A DNA stretch of 64,000 bases. Source: Dromiciops gliroides (Eukaryota; Chordata; Mammalia; Microbiotheria; Microbiotheriidae). The notes beneath the pieces are model-generated. The model worked only from the letters and a program-made list of their open reading frames with translations, made no database searches and had not been told where the DNA came from. Numbering within the stretch: the first letter of the stretch is position 1; every line of letters begins with the position of its first letter. Position numbers and translations under genes: made by a program. Positions 39,377-51,436 of this stretch are shown piece by piece. The stretch lies in contig NC_057861.1 of assembly GCF_019393635.1 (NCBI RefSeq), positions 78,437,327-78,501,326 of the forward strand. The letters are read 5' to 3'.

Positions 39377-40040
39377 TTAAACATTGAAAAGTTCTTATTT
39401 AGAGGTTATATTTTTCAGAATTCACACTGGAGAGAATCCTGTAAGTATAAAAATTGCTAGAAAATTTTGGTTACCAGCTCAACCTTTATTTCAGTATCAA
39501 TAGTGTTTATATAAGAGAGTTGTCCAGTGAATATAACAAATGGAGATGGCTTCAGTCAAACTTGGGGAACCTGTGCAGTATTGTAAGATCCCTGGGGTCA
39601 GGGCCTGTGTCAATTTAGAATTTGTCAAAAATCTGTCAGTAAAGCACTGTTAATCCTTGGCCATTTGCCAAGACTGGGGGAAATTGCTAAAGAAAATTCT
39701 TCATTGAAAATAGCATTTGTTAAGATAGTATTTTTACCTGTTGTTGAATAATTTATCAGTTTCATTAGCAGGAATTATTGTCATTGAAACAGCTGGCCCA
39801 TTCTCTCTTTAAGGAAACATTAAGCATTGTGAACTGAAGGAACCAAAGAGACCCTATTCATGGGGCATGTTTCTCAGGCCCTTTCTCTTCAAGTTCTTGA
39901 GTGATTTCTCTTTTGGGCATGTATTTGGGGCTGAGCATAGGAAAGATTTTTCTGGATATTTTGATTGGCATGCCTCTGAGGGCTGAATTCTGCAGCTGTG
40001 AATGTCTTAGCATAGCTCATCTCCTCTTTCCTTTTCCCCC
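39377..40040 (+). other. Downstream of gene 2: decayed fingers, then unidentified
   Basis: About 39417-39500 still shows finger fragments (ATTCACACTGGAGAGAATCC, CTCAACCTTTATTTCAG), with stops. From about 39590 nothing was recognised. Confidence 0.5.
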
Positions 40041-40052
40041 CCATATACTTTT

Positions 40053-40204
40053 TTTTTTTTTTTTTGCGGGGCAATGGGGGTTAAGTGACTTGCTCAGGGT
40101 CACACAGCTAGTAAGTGTCAAGTGTCTGAGGCTGGATTTGAACTCAGGTACTCCTGAATACAGGGCTGATGCTTTATCCACTGCGCCACCTAGCTGCCCC
40201 CCTA
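40053..40204 (-). mobile_element. WSINE1/Mar1-like SINE
   Basis: Reverse SINE copy. CCCATATACTTTT is duplicated at 40040-40052 and 40205-40217. Confidence 0.93.
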
Positions 40205-40289
40205 CCCATATACTTTTGGACAGCACAGCATCAGGGATTGCAGTGATCTCCCTGAGCTCAGCATGAGACAGTATACCTCTGGCTCCAAG

Positions 40290-41740
40290 CAGAATTATGA
40301 AATAAGTGAAATTAATCTCCTGGTTCTTTTACTTCCTTTGGTAACTGATGGTCTCACTCCTACTTCCCATTCATCTCTAGTACCCAGGTGTCTAAAGCTT
40401 TCTGATCTCTTTTCCCTAGTGTGTTGTTTAAAATCTCTTACCACATTCTCCCCTTTGACATCTTGGCTGTATTTCTAACTCCTTGATGTATATCTCCATC
40501 TGGATGGCTCAAGAGCAACTCAAATGCATCATTTCCATAACATAATTCATAATTTTTCCTCTAAATCCTGCTTTGCTGATGTCCCACCATCCTCCCAGCC
40601 ATAGAGACTTGTACCTCATCTTCCTGCTTCTCTCCACATCCAATGACATGTGAGGGTCTCTCAGTTCCATTTCCTTATATTTCCTCTGCTCCCCATTTCC
40701 ATTGTTGCCACATTTGTTCTGGCCTTCATCATCTCTTGACTGGACTGTTCTAAAGGCCTTATTTCAGTTCTGTTCAGTTTAACAAGAATTTCTTGAAAGC
40801 TTTACTGTTTCTGGTCTCTCCTTTCTCCATTCTATCCTTCCCAAAGCTGCAAGAATTGCATTTCTGGTGCACCGGTTTGGCCATGTCACACCCATGCAAT
40901 ATCTCCTTTTTCTATAGGAGAAAATTACCTGGCATGAGGCCAGATACAATGTGGTTCTGAGCTGCCTTTCCAGCTTTATCTCTTTCCACTTCCCTTCTCC
41001 ATGTTGCAGTCTAGCTGGAATGTTAGCAGGTTCCCTATCTCACCCCGTCTTTTGCCATCTCCATGTATTCATGCATGATACTGTCTGGAATGTGCTTGTA
41101 TGTCCAACCTATTGAAATTTCTCTTTTCTTGAGGCCCAGGGCAGGTGCTGTCTTCTTCATGAACCTTTTCATGAAACTGAGGTCAGACCCTCAGATATCT
41201 CCATAATGCTATCCAGACTTCTCCTTTACCCCTATGACATTTCTACTTTATATTGTATTTGTTTGTGTGTAACTATTATAACTTTTCAATTAGGTTTCAA
41301 GATCTTTGAATTCTGAGATGGTATCTTTAAAAAAAATCTTTGTATCCTTAATGCAGCATGCCTTACATATAACAATGGCTTAGAACATGCTATTTGGATT
41401 GATTTCAAAGCTCTCTGACTTCTCAGATGTATATTTCTACATCTATGCTCTTGCTCATACCTTTCCTCATGTATTGGATGCCTTCCCCTCCTTCTAGGCC
41501 TAGTCTAACCCTCTTCCCCCAAACCTCCCAACCAAGCCTATCCTGACAACCTTAACCCACAGTGCCTTTTTCATCTCTGAATTCCAAAGCTCTTATTGTC
41601 TGTATTATTCATCTGGTACTTATCACCTGTTATTTTGTAATAATGTTCTCCTTCTGATTAACCTCTCTCTGCAGCAAGACTAAGATGCTTGAAGGTAGGG
41701 ATCATGTCTTATACACCAAGGGTTACAGAATGTAAGAGAC
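40290..41740 (+). mobile_element. Long L2 tract
   Basis: Plus-sense L2 over about 1.4 kb, probably two overlapping insertions. It contains TCTAACTCCTTGATG...TATCTCCATCTGGATGG, TCATCATCTCTTGACTGGAC, GGCCATGTCACACCC and GCCTAGTCTAACCCTCTT. It has two 3' ends (about 41290 and 41700). No gene. Confidence 0.65.
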
Positions 41741-42760
41741 ATAAGGGATCTTAAAAGACCATCTACTCCAACCCTGCTATTTTGAAGACAGGGAAACTGA
41801 GAACCAGAGAAAGAAAGTGACCTGCCCAAAGCAGCACCCTGACTTAGTGGTTAGAGAACCCAGGTCCCCAGACTTATGCCTCACTGCTTTTGCCACTACC
41901 TTATGCGTGCCTATAGCTTCATCTTGCATGTAGTTCGCCCTCGGCACAGTCTTTGGAACATGATGAAAAACATCTAATACCTGCTTTTTGATATAGATGG
42001 GACCATACACATGGGATCAAGGAGAACTTGAAATGGAAGGCACCTGGAAAATTATAAAAGTGAAAAGAGGAAAAGTGAGGATTGTGGCTTGGCCATGAAA
42101 GTAAATCTAAGTCTATCGAATGGTTTAACTTTTACCCCAGTTACCAAGCACAGTAGCCATTATATGTGTCAGAGAATCTTTGGTGTGGGTTTTACATGAA
42201 TATGATAGTAAGGTATGATCAGCTGTCAGAGTTGATCATATAACCCAGTTGATCACCAGGCCCCAGTTTTAAGGAATCAGAGGAAGATTGTGTTGGTTGC
42301 TCAGGGGTTTTCCTTGAAGAGGCAGACCCTCAAATTTCTTGCATTTAATTAAAGCTCATCTTTGCACTTATCTCCACTTCCTTCATAATGTAATTATTTG
42401 GATGTTTGTCCCACTCAGATTGTAAGCTTCTGGAAAGCAGGGCCTTGTCAAATCTATCTCCATATCTCCTATGCCTAGGCACAGACCTTGAACACCGTAA
42501 GTGCTTGTTGAAGTATATGGAGTGGAAAAGATTGCTGGATTTGGAGCCAGGGGTTTTTATGATTGTGGATGTGTCATTCGACCGCTCTAAGCTTCTATTT
42601 CTTCATCTGAAAAAATGGGAGTATTTGCACTTCCTTAGAGAAAGCAATTTTGGGAAAGCAATTTGTGAACATTAAAGCGCTTACCGAAATATAATTTTGT
42701 ATGATTATTTAGAAAAGTTTTGTAATAGATGACCAAAAAGTAACATCCTGAGGCTTCCTA
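41740..42760. other. Gene 2-gene 3 intergenic: MIR and L2 scraps
   Basis: About 41745-41890 is a reverse MIR (CAGGGAAACTGAGAACC). About 42400-42510 is an L2 3' end (TTGTAAGCTTCTGGAAAGCAG, CGTAAGTGCTTGTTG), and about 42515-42690 is MIR-like. The rest was not identified. Confidence 0.5.
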
Positions 42761-42769
42761 CCTAAGTGG

Positions 42770-43520
42770 ATGGGTGGGGTCCTCGGTCTACAAACCTGCT
42801 TGGCTTGGTATTGGACTGCGCGGTCCTTCACTGCCACGCCCGTGCCCCTCAAGTCCTGTGCTCTCATTGCTGCAGAACCGGTACCACATTTCATTGGCTC
42901 AGAACGCAAACTCTGAGCCAATGACGGGAGAGCTCTTCGAGGTGAGCGGAGTGGAAAGCTAAGGAGTCTGTGTCTCTGAGGTGGTTCGGTGCTCTTTTTG
43001 TCCGGCCGGTCCTTGAGCTAAGTCCCTTCTACACAGCATGTTCACCCGGGCGCCTTCGGGTCCCCGACTGGGGCCTCTCCGGAAGCTCCGTCCAGCCTGG
43101 GGCTGCTCACCTCGTGAGGGAGGGCTCTTTTCCTTAACAGTAAATCCCAGCCCCTGCGTCAGCTTCTGTCCTTGGGGCCAAACAGGGCTGAGTCTCCTGC
43201 GCGCTCTGCTAAGGCCAATTAGGGTTGAAATAGGCCGGTGCTCCAAACCGTCCCTCCCTGCTCCGCCTCTTTTTCGCTCCGCCAGCGAGCCTCAACCGAG
43301 GGAACCAGCGAGACGGCGGGTCCTCCTGGGACCCTAGAGCGTACCGAGAGGAACCCCGGATGGGCGCTCGGGGCACGCCCCGGGCCGGCCTAGGGGCGGG
43401 TGGAGGTTAAGGTCCCGGTTCTCGGCCGCTGCGGCTTTGAGGTGTCCCTCAAGGTCTTCGAGGTCCGTTTCCTCCACTCGACCTTTCCCTCTCCCCGGGA
43501 AACTGGGGAGGGGTGTTGGG
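42770..43520 (+). promoter_or_regulatory. Gene 3 CpG island promoter and first exon
   Basis: A sharply GC- and CpG-rich block of about 750 bp sits in AT-rich surroundings. A donor, CGAG|GTGAGC, ends a presumptive exon 1 at 42941. Immediately upstream lie two CCAAT motifs in opposite orientation that form a perfect 11-bp inverted repeat (42893-42903 and 42912-42922). The spacing to the decayed KRAB exons and the finger exon mirrors gene 2. No TATA box. The transcription start was not determined. Confidence 0.7.
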
Positions 43521-43799
43521 AAGGTGAAGGAAGAGGGTAAGGAAAGGAGCATCTGGAGGGTTGGTGAGGGCCTAGAAGGATGGGCATTCAATCTGGACGG
43601 TGCATTTCAGCTTTTGCTAACGCTCTACTTTGTGCTTTGCCCAGTGCTTGAGGAGGTAGAAAACTTGATCTAGACCTTGCGCCCTGGACGCTACGGTTGA
43701 GATAGAAACACTGGGAACTGAAACACTGGGAACTGTCCAGTATTACAGTGTGTTGGAGAAGTTCTGAAAGGGCTCCCAGGGATGCTGGAGGAAGGTCTT
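43521..43799. other. Gene 3 intron 1, start
   Basis: Moderately GC-rich transition out of the CpG island; nothing recognised. It ends at the target duplication of the L1. Confidence 0.4.
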
Positions 43800-43813
43800 A
43801 AGAATGGGGGATG

Positions 43814-44895
43814 CAATTGAGAAATGGTCAAAGGATATGAACAGGCAGTTTTCTGATGAAGAAACCAAAGCTATCTATTCCCATATGAAAAAATGCTCTA
43901 AATCTCTAATGATTAGAGAGATGCAAATTAAAACAACTCTGAGGTACCACCTGACACCTATCAGATTGGCTAAAATGACAAAAAAGGAAGATAATAAATG
44001 TTGGAGAGGCTGTGGGAAAATTGGAACACTAATGCATTGTTGGTGGAGCTGTGAGCTGATCCAACCATTCTGGAGAGCAATTTGGAATTATGCCCAAAGG
44101 GCGATAAAGCTGTGCATACCCTTTGACCCAGCAATCCCACTTTTAGGTCTTTTGCCCAAAGAAATCATGGAAGGGGGAAAGGGACCCACATGTACAAAAA
44201 TATTTATAGCTGCTCTTTACGTGGTAGCAAGGAATTGGAAGTTGAGGGGGTGCCCATCAATTGGGGAATGGCTGGACAAGTTGTGGTATATGAATACAAT
44301 GGAATACTATTGTGCTGTAAGAAATGATGAGCAGGAAGAGTTCAGAGAAACCTGGAGGGTCTTACGTGAGCTGATGATGAGTGAGATGAGCAGAACCAGA
44401 AGAACATTGTACACAGTATCATCAACATTGAGTGTTGACCTACTGTGATGGACTATATTCTTCTCACCAATGCAACGGTACAGAAGAGTTCCAGGGAACT
44501 CATGATAGAAGAGGATCTCCAAATCCAAGAAAAAAAAGAAAGAAAGAACTGTGGAGTATAGATGCTGATTGAACCATATTATTTCTTTTGTTTTGGGTGC
44601 TGTTGTTTTTTTTTTCTATTTTGAGGTTTTGCATCACTGCTCTGATTCTTTCTCTTGTAACAGGATTAATGCAGAAATAGGATTAATGTTATTATGTGTA
44701 TATATATGTGTGTGTATATATATATCTATATGTATAGATATATATAGATATAACCTATATCAGATTACCTGCTGTCTAGGGGAGGGGGGAGGGAGGGGAG
44801 GGAGGGAGGGAGAAAAATCTGAAATTGTAAAGCATGTATAAACAAAAGTTGAGAACTATCTTTACATGTAACGGAAAAAATAAACTATCTCATAA

Positions 44896-44937
<42 letters not shown>
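43814..44937 (+). mobile_element. Probably young 5'-truncated L1 with intact end of ORF2
   Basis: Bounded by a perfect 14-bp duplication, AAGAATGGGGGATG (43800-43813 and 44938-44951), with a pure A tail of about 39 bases. The frame from 43804 to TGA 44448 is unbroken. It encodes the C-terminal fifth of the LINE-1 ORF2 protein, including the cysteine-rich segment C-X3-C-X7-H-X4-C (CWRGCGKIGTLMHCWWSC) and LDKLWYMNTMEYYCAVRNDE. Its first three codons are host target sequence, so this is not a gene start. The 3' UTR carries a TATATA microsatellite, a G-rich stretch and AATAAA at 44879-44884. No endonuclease or reverse-transcriptase domain is present. Confidence 0.93.
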
Positions 44938-44941
<4 letters not shown>

Positions 44942-44951
44942 ATGGGGGATG

Positions 44952-46730
44952 GGCAATTTGGGCTTTAAAGGGTCGTTAGACATTCTAGGGGCTGAAATGA
45001 GCATAGGCATACAGGGGGAAAATTGCAGCCTGTGTTGGGAGTGAGGAAGGATAGAGACTTGTACAACTTAACCCGAGTGAAGAGTATATGTAGGGAGGTA
45101 ATAGGAAGTAAGCTTGGGGGTCTCTAAGAAGGGCGGGATTCAGGAAAGAGTACCCTTTGTAGCTGGATTTTTTTATTTTTTATTTATTTATTTATTTTGG
45201 TATCCTTAGTGCTTAGTGTAGTGCCTGGTGCATAAAAGGCACTTAATTAAAGCTTCTTGTTTCGACTTGGATTCTAATCCTTGTTCCGAGTCTCTTTGTC
45301 AGATGAGGGGATTGGGTTTTATTTAATCAGAGGTTAAATGGATCATGAGATCCATGAACTTTTTTCTTATACTTTGATAATTATTTCGACATAATTTGTT
45401 TCCTATATATTAGCATGAATTATTTATTAATTTTGTGCATTTAGAAACATTCTGACAAGAGGTCCACAAGCTTCACCAGACTAGGGATCCATAATACAAA
45501 AAAGGTTAACAGCACCCGTATTGGATGATTTCTTGGGGTTTTCCAATCTCTAATTCAGTCTTTGAGTCTCTAAGAGGTCACTTTAGTTTGAGGTGGTCAG
45601 GGAGAGGGCTTCATGGAAGAGGCTGGCCTTGAACTGGTTTGAAAGTAGCAGCATTCTAGTCCAGGAACATAATGATCCCAGGTGGTAAAAATCCTACCTA
45701 GGTAGATTCAACAAAAAGTGAGCAAACCATTTTGACAGAAGCAAAGGGTCTGCATAGCAAAGCAATGTAGAAAATATTGAAGAGATGTTAAGGCACATTT
45801 GTAGAGGATACAAGTCAGGAATTTCTATTCAGTCATAGAATCTCTCAGAATTGGAAGGGCCTTAGAAGCCACCTAGTCTAGCTACCTACCTACCGCCTGC
45901 CTTTGTAGTAACTCTGACAAGGTTATTTCAACTCTACTTTAATATACCCAGTTTTGGGCACACATTAATGCTTGAGGCATCCCATTCTATTTTAGGCACT
46001 CCTGGACATTAGAAAGTACATGAGGATATATTCATATGAACTAAAGGTAATCATTGGTTATTAGAGGCGGAAAGGACCTTGTTATTTGTAATGTTTAGTT
46101 GTTTTTCAGTCACGTACAACTCTTTGTAACCCCTCTTGGGGTTTTCTTGGCAAAGATTGGAGTGATTTGCTATTTCCTTCTCCAGCTCATTTATTTAATA
46201 GATGAGGAAACGGAGGCAAGCAGGATTAAGTGACTTGCTCACGGTTACTGCTAGTAAGTGTGAGGCCAGATTTGAACTCAGGAAGATGAGTCTGTCTGAC
46301 TCTGGGCCTGGCATTCTATCCATTGCACCAGATCTCACCCCTTGCATTGTATAGCAGAGAAAAAGAGACTCAGGGTAAGTGACTTGCCCAGAGTCACATA
46401 ATTTGTGGCAGGGCTTTGATTGGAACTTGGGTTTCCTAACAATTAGAACTATCCCCATATGGAATGGGCTGTATCAAGAAGTGGTGACTCCCCTATCCTT
46501 GGAGGACTTCAAGCAGAAGCTGGATACCTCTTGACAGGTATGGTTTTGGGGGGGTATCTTTCATGTCTGGGTTGGACTTGATGGCTGCTGAATTCCTCTT
46601 CAAATTCTGTGATTGCTAAGTCAATCTTCTGTCTATTACACCACTGTTGCCCAAAGGAGGGAGCCATTGAAAATTTTTGAACACAAAAATGATGTTGACC
46701 TTGTATCGAAGCAGTGATTTATTAAGATGA
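44952..46730. other. Gene 3 intron 1 with old repeats
   Basis: About 45165-45260 includes a TTTATT run and an L2 tail. About 45835-45930 and 46440-46620 are plus-sense CR1/L3 pieces (CAGAATTGGAAGGGCC; GGTTGGACTTGATGGC). About 46085-46330 is a reverse RTE-tailed SINE (CTTGGGGTTTTCTTGGC, CCTTCTCCAGCTC). No exon seen. Confidence 0.55.
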
Positions 46731-46896
46731 GTGTGACAGTAGTATACAGCAGTGGTGTCAAACTCAAATAGAAATGGAGCCACTTAATCATACATAAGGA
46801 TCCCTGCAGAGGCCTATTGACTTAGAAAACCATGTATTAACATTTTCTGTGTTCTATTGTATTTTTATTTATTTTGCCAGTATCTCCCAGTTACAT

Positions 46897-47045
46897 ATTT
46901 TTTTTTTTTTAGTGAGGCAATTGGGGTCAAGTGACTTGCCCAGGGTCACACAGCTAGTAAGTGTTAAGTGTCTGAGGCCGGATCCGAACCCAGGTACTCC
47001 TGACTCTAGGGCCGGTGCTTTATCCACTGCGCCACCTAGCTGCCC
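46897..47045 (-). mobile_element. WSINE1/Mar1-like SINE
   Basis: Reverse SINE copy. CTCCCAGTTACAT is duplicated at 46884-46896 and 47046-47058. Confidence 0.92.
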
Positions 47046-47058
47046 CTCCCAGTTACAT

Positions 47059-47717
47059 TTTAATCTGTTTTGGGCAGCACAGCAGTGGCCCACATGTTTT
47101 ACCTCTCTGGTGTACAGAATGAATTGAAGGAGAGAGATACTGGAAGCAGGGAAATCCGTTAGGAGGCATTTGAATACCGTAAGTAGCAATAGAGGAGGAT
47201 CTGGACCAGAGTTGCTTCGAGGAGAATGAAAAGAAAGGGTTGTATTTGAAAACCATTGTAAAGGAAAGATCAACAGAGCAGATAGAAGTAAGAATCTGTA
47301 ATTATTCTACAGTTTCTAGTTAGGGTGACAGGTTGAACACTTGTACATAGAACATAGAACATTAAATTTTTAGAAAATAGCAAGATAGTGACCTCTCCAG
47401 AACCATTTCTGTCTGAAGTCCATCAAACAAGATGAGAAGAATGAAATAATATTCTCATTTGTATAATATAAAGGCCTTTTTCACAACAATCCTATTGTAC
47501 CTGAAGTACAAATACCCCCAATTTACAGATAAGGAAACTGAAAGCATTTTGTGAAAGGATGATTGAGGGAGAGCTGTAAAGTTTTCCTTTCCTTTTCCTT
47601 TTGACAAACTACATATAATTGACTCCATTAAGAAGAAAATATCTCAATAGATTCTGCCCATTCCAACCCTGCCCGTTAACAGACATCCTTTGTTGGGCCT
47701 TCAAAGGGCATTGTCAC
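47059..47717. other. Gene 3 intron, unidentified
   Basis: Apart from a MIR-like GATAAGGAAACTGAAAGC near 47527, nothing was recognised. Confidence 0.4.
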
Positions 47718-47735
47718 TTAAAAAGTAAAAAGGAG

Positions 47736-47893
47736 GGGGCAGCTAGGTGGCGCAGTGGATAAAGCACTGGCCTTGGATTCAGGAGGACCTGAGTTCAAAT
47801 CCAGCCTCAGACACTTGACACTAGCTGTGTGACCCTGGGCAAGTCATTTAACCCTCACTGCCTTGCTCCCCCCCCCCCAAAAAAAAAGGAGAT
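47736..47893 (+). mobile_element. WSINE1/Mar1-like SINE
   Basis: Plus-strand copy with an ACACTTACTAG deletion and a C-rich tail start. A perfect 18-bp duplication, TTAAAAAGTAAAAAGGAG, is at 47718-47735 and 47894-47911. Confidence 0.93.
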
Positions 47894-48378
47894 TTAAAAA
47901 GTAAAAAGGAGAATTCGGGTGGCCACAAAATCTAGAGTGAGGTGCCCATGAAGGGAATATAAGGACCTCAGACAGAAAATGAACATTCATTTGTGAGCCT
48001 GAAAGAAGGGATTGTAAGGAATAGTCCCCTTGGAAAGAGGGTAGAATTAATTATCTTTATACTGGTATGAGTATCTGGCAGTATCTCTTTGGATCCTCTA
48101 AGAATCTGTGGTCTCTTCTAGGATAGGAAATGTACCATCTTTTTTATATAAAATCCCTTATAGTGTCTTAGCCAACATAACTCTTCATACTTTAGGGGTC
48201 CCAGGAAATGGGATAGTGATGATTTAGTGATAGGGAAAGTATGAGGGTGGGGAGAAAGGGACTAAGCCTGGTGTCTTGTGAGTTCTATCAGAGAGGGAGG
48301 CACTGAGGGATAAGTAGGGGAGGGATAGGGTTTTAGGCCAGGGCTAGGCTACCTTGTGGCTCCTCTGCCTTCTCCTAG

Positions 48379-48441
48379 TTTTGTCTGTTCCCCAAATGCC
48401 TGCTCTTTCCTCTTCTTCTCACCCTGAACAATAGAAAACAA
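48379..48441 (+). pseudogene. Gene 3: decayed start exon
   Basis: Aligns with the gene 2 exon at 17825 (shared TG.CTG.TCCCCAA and flanking pyrimidine tract with CTAG acceptor at 48378). ATG stands at 48396, but the frame meets TAG after 12 codons (48432-48434). The donor homologous to CAG|GTAATG reads CAAATAATAG, so GT is lost. As written it cannot feed KRAB-A. Confidence 0.6.
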
Positions 48442-49254
48442 ATAATAGCATATATGTTCTAGTAACAGCTGGGTTCAAAGTAAGCTGCTTTTCCTGAGGT
48501 TCTTTCACTGTTGCCCAGTTATAGCATTTTCTCTTTTCCTTGGCCTGCAACTTCTCTGCCCATCCACAAGTTCCATTTGGATTGTTCCCGAATTCCTTGG
48601 GCCTTCATTTTGTGATCTCCTGCTTCCTGCCATGTGGGCACTAACTCACAGGGGTTATAATTATTATATTTATTCTCACAAATATGTATGTGAGACCAGG
48701 AGTGAAGTCTCTAGATAGCCCATGACCCTTTTTCTGTGAAAGGGGAGCCCATGACAGCTGGGTTTCTTCAGACTATGGGAAGCTTCATTGATGGTCATTA
48801 GAAAGACCACATGTCTGTCCCATGCTCCATCCAACCCAAGACCTTTCTCACTAAGTCCTCAAAGGAGTGGATAGGAAGTAGAGGACATAGGGTTGGCCTG
48901 CTAGCATCACAAGAAGGTTAGTGATCACAAACATCTCTGTTTTCCCTCAGTAACTCAGCCAAAAATTAACTAAACCCTACTTGAATCTCATTTCATATTC
49001 TGATTCTGTCACCCTCTGAAATAAGAAATAAGAAATGTTTATTTCCCACCTTAGGAAGTAGGAATTTCTTTTATGTGCCTAAATGTACCTCTTTCAGGTT
49101 TTAAGAGTGGCCACAGATTTAATTTCTATCACTTGGTGAATAAAACTTTTCATTCTCACTTCTGATCACATCCACTTTCAAGCTATGTAGAGAATACCAG
49201 TAACAATTGCATTGGTGTTTGGATTTATATAACCAGCTTTGGAGAGATTTGAGT
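48442..49254. other. Gene 3 intron, unidentified
   Basis: No repeat or exon recognised. Parts may still align with the gene 2 intron after 17882, consistent with segmental duplication. Confidence 0.4.
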
Positions 49255-49269
49255 GTTTTTTTACTACAT

Positions 49270-49990
49270 TACCTACTGGTGTTTTTTTTTTTAACCTATC
49301 TTTTTTGGGGGGGCAGGGCAATGAGGGTTAAGTGACTTGCCCAGGGTCACACAGCTGGTAAGTGTCAAGTGTCCGAGGCCGGATTTGAACTCAGGTACTC
49401 CTGAATCCAACGCCAGTGCTTTATCCACTGTGCCACCTAGCTGCCCCTACCCATCTTTTTTAAAAGTAATGAACATTTTTATTTATAGTTTGGAGTTCCA
49501 ATTTTTATCCCTCCTTCCCTTCCTCCCCTTTCCCCTTCCCTGAGGCCGTAAGCAATCAGATATAGGTTATACATGTATAATTATGTAAAACATTACCAAA
49601 TTAGTCATTTTGTATATGAAAACTTGATTAAAGAAAAAAATGAAAGTAAAAAATAGCATGCTTCAGTCTGTGTTCCATCAATATCTGTTATTTCTTTGGA
49701 GGGATCATATGTTTCATTAATAGTCCTTTGGGATTGTCTTGGATCATTGTATTGTTGAGAATAGTTAAGTCTTTCACAGTTCTTCATCAAACAGTATTGC
49801 TGTCTCTGTGCACAATGTTCTCTTGGTTATGCTCTCTTCACTATACATCAGTTCATACAAGTCTTTCCAGGGCTTTCTGAAATCATCCTGCTTGTCATTT
49901 CTTATAGCACAATAATACTCCATCACCATCATTTACCATAGCTTGTTTAGCCATTCCCCAATTGATGGGCATTCCTTTGATTTCCCACAG
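49270..49990 (-). mobile_element. Older L1 3' end with nested SINE
   Basis: Reverse L1 3' UTR and ORF2 end (TTCCCCTTCCCTGAGGCC, CAATCAGATATAGGTTATAC, CATTCCCCAATTGATGGGC). More diverged than the copies at 32920 and 43814. A SINE at 49305-49446 interrupts its 3' end. Confidence 0.75.
49305..49446 (-). mobile_element. WSINE1/Mar1-like SINE
   Basis: Reverse SINE copy flanked by ACCTATCTTTTTT and ACCCATCTTTTTT, a duplication with one change. Confidence 0.88.
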
Positions 49991-50413
49991 GGTTTTTATG
50001 AGGACAAAATGCATAATACATGTGAAATACTAACTTTATAACCATAAGGCATTATAGAAACATTAGTAATTTATTGTGATGTTCAATGCAGGCATTCTAT
50101 CTGTGATTCAGGTAGCTGCTAAACAGGTGATTAGTAGTACAGGTCAACTTTTACAATAATTTTAACTGACCCTTTCACCTGCTTTGGATATTTTCCCAGT
50201 GCCATTAAGTATTTGTTAAGAACTGAGATAGGTTTCCTCTTTTGATCCTCATGACTGACATAATTACCCAGAGCTCTTTAGACTTTGTGATTCCATCCCT
50301 CTGTTTCTTCCCTCTATATTTAGGCTGTCAGCTCTTACCTACCCTTTCACTCTTCCCCTTTGGGCCCAAGAGATAATATTATTTTTTGGATCCAAAAATT
50401 GTTTTTTTTCCAG

Positions 50414-50530
50414 GAAACAGTGCCATTGGAGGTTATATCCATGTTTTCCATGAGACAGAAATGGAAGTATCCGAACCTCAGAGAAGCCTCTATAGGAACA
50501 TTATCCTGGAAAATTTGGGGAATATGGCCT
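50414..50530 (+). pseudogene. Gene 3: frameshifted KRAB-A exon
   Basis: Acceptor TTTTTTTTCCAG is present. The exon aligns with gene 2 KRAB-A: it starts ETVPLEVISMF, then MRQKWK. A 4-base deletion relative to gene 2 shifts the frame before the LYRNIILENLGNM segment, which is readable only in the new frame. The donor is CCTGTATCT instead of CTGGGTAAGG. Core KRAB residues FEDV are also replaced (PLEV). It cannot produce a KRAB-A box. Confidence 0.8.
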
Positions 50531-50644
50531 GTATCTTTTGCTGATATTCTTATTATTTTTATTCATCTGAGATGCTATCCCTCTAAGACTGCCCAGTCCA
50601 AAGATGCCTTCCTCACTTCAAATGACAAACTCAAATCCTTTTTC

Positions 50645-50800
50645 TGTTACTTTTTTTTTTTGGTGGGGCAGTGAGAGTTAAGTGACTTGTCCAGGGTCAC
50701 AGAGTTAGTGAGTGTCAAATGTCTGAGACTGGATTCGAACTTAGGTCTTCCTGAAACCAGGGTCGGTACTTTTATCCACTGTGCCAAATAGCTGCCCCCT
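50645..50800 (-). mobile_element. WSINE1/Mar1-like SINE
   Basis: Reverse, diverged copy. AATCCTTTTTC stands on both sides (about 50634 and 50803). Located in the KRAB-A to KRAB-B intron remnant. Confidence 0.8.
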
Positions 50801-50868
50801 TGAATCCTTTTTCATGAATAGGGAAATTTTCCCTCCCTGTTTCTATCTTTCTTTTGCTTCATGTCATT

Positions 50869-50990
50869 TGAGGCAGCTAGGTGATATTGTGGTTAGAGCA
50901 TTAGGCCTACAGTCAGGAAGATCTGAGTTCAAACCCAGCCTCAGGCACTGTGTGACTCTGGGTAAGTCACTTAACCTTTATTTGGGTGTA
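50869..50990 (+). mobile_element. Diverged tRNA-SINE
   Basis: GAGGCAGCTAGGTGATATTG, CAGTCAGGAAGATCTGAG and CTGGGTAAGTCACTTAACC. The segment around ACACTTACTAG is missing. Confidence 0.75.
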
Positions 50991-51436
50991 AACATAGGAC
51001 ATTATTATTCTCATCTCCCAAATGACAGGTCTTATATGTGTAGAGGAGAAAATAGGAAGTCTTCTTGAGATATTCAGGAGATAGCCTCTTCTTTACCTTG
51101 AGTGTCCTAGGAAATATTGCTCTGATCTGTGTGAAGTTTTCCAGTATTTGAGTGTAGATGTCCCCATTAGTTAGAGTTTCCCATTTTTCCAGCCAAGAGG
51201 GACTAAATGAGTTTATTGACTTTCTGTCTCCATATTTCTCCCTTATTGGTCCCACTGTTAGTGGAAATACATTTCTTTCAGTGGACCTACCTTTTCTTTC
51301 TAAGCCTTCCTGCCTGGCATCTCTGAATATTTTGCCCCACACTTGCCCCTTGAAGATCCAGAGGCTGAAACTGCATCTTGAGATTGTTTTGCATTCCCAC
51401 AACAAATCAGCACCCCTTTTCTTTCTCCAGGGGAAG

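Noticed and set aside
43804-44448. A 214-residue host gene
   Set aside because: The frame is the C-terminal end of L1 ORF2 fused to a few codons of target-site duplication; it lies within a delimited L1 insertion.
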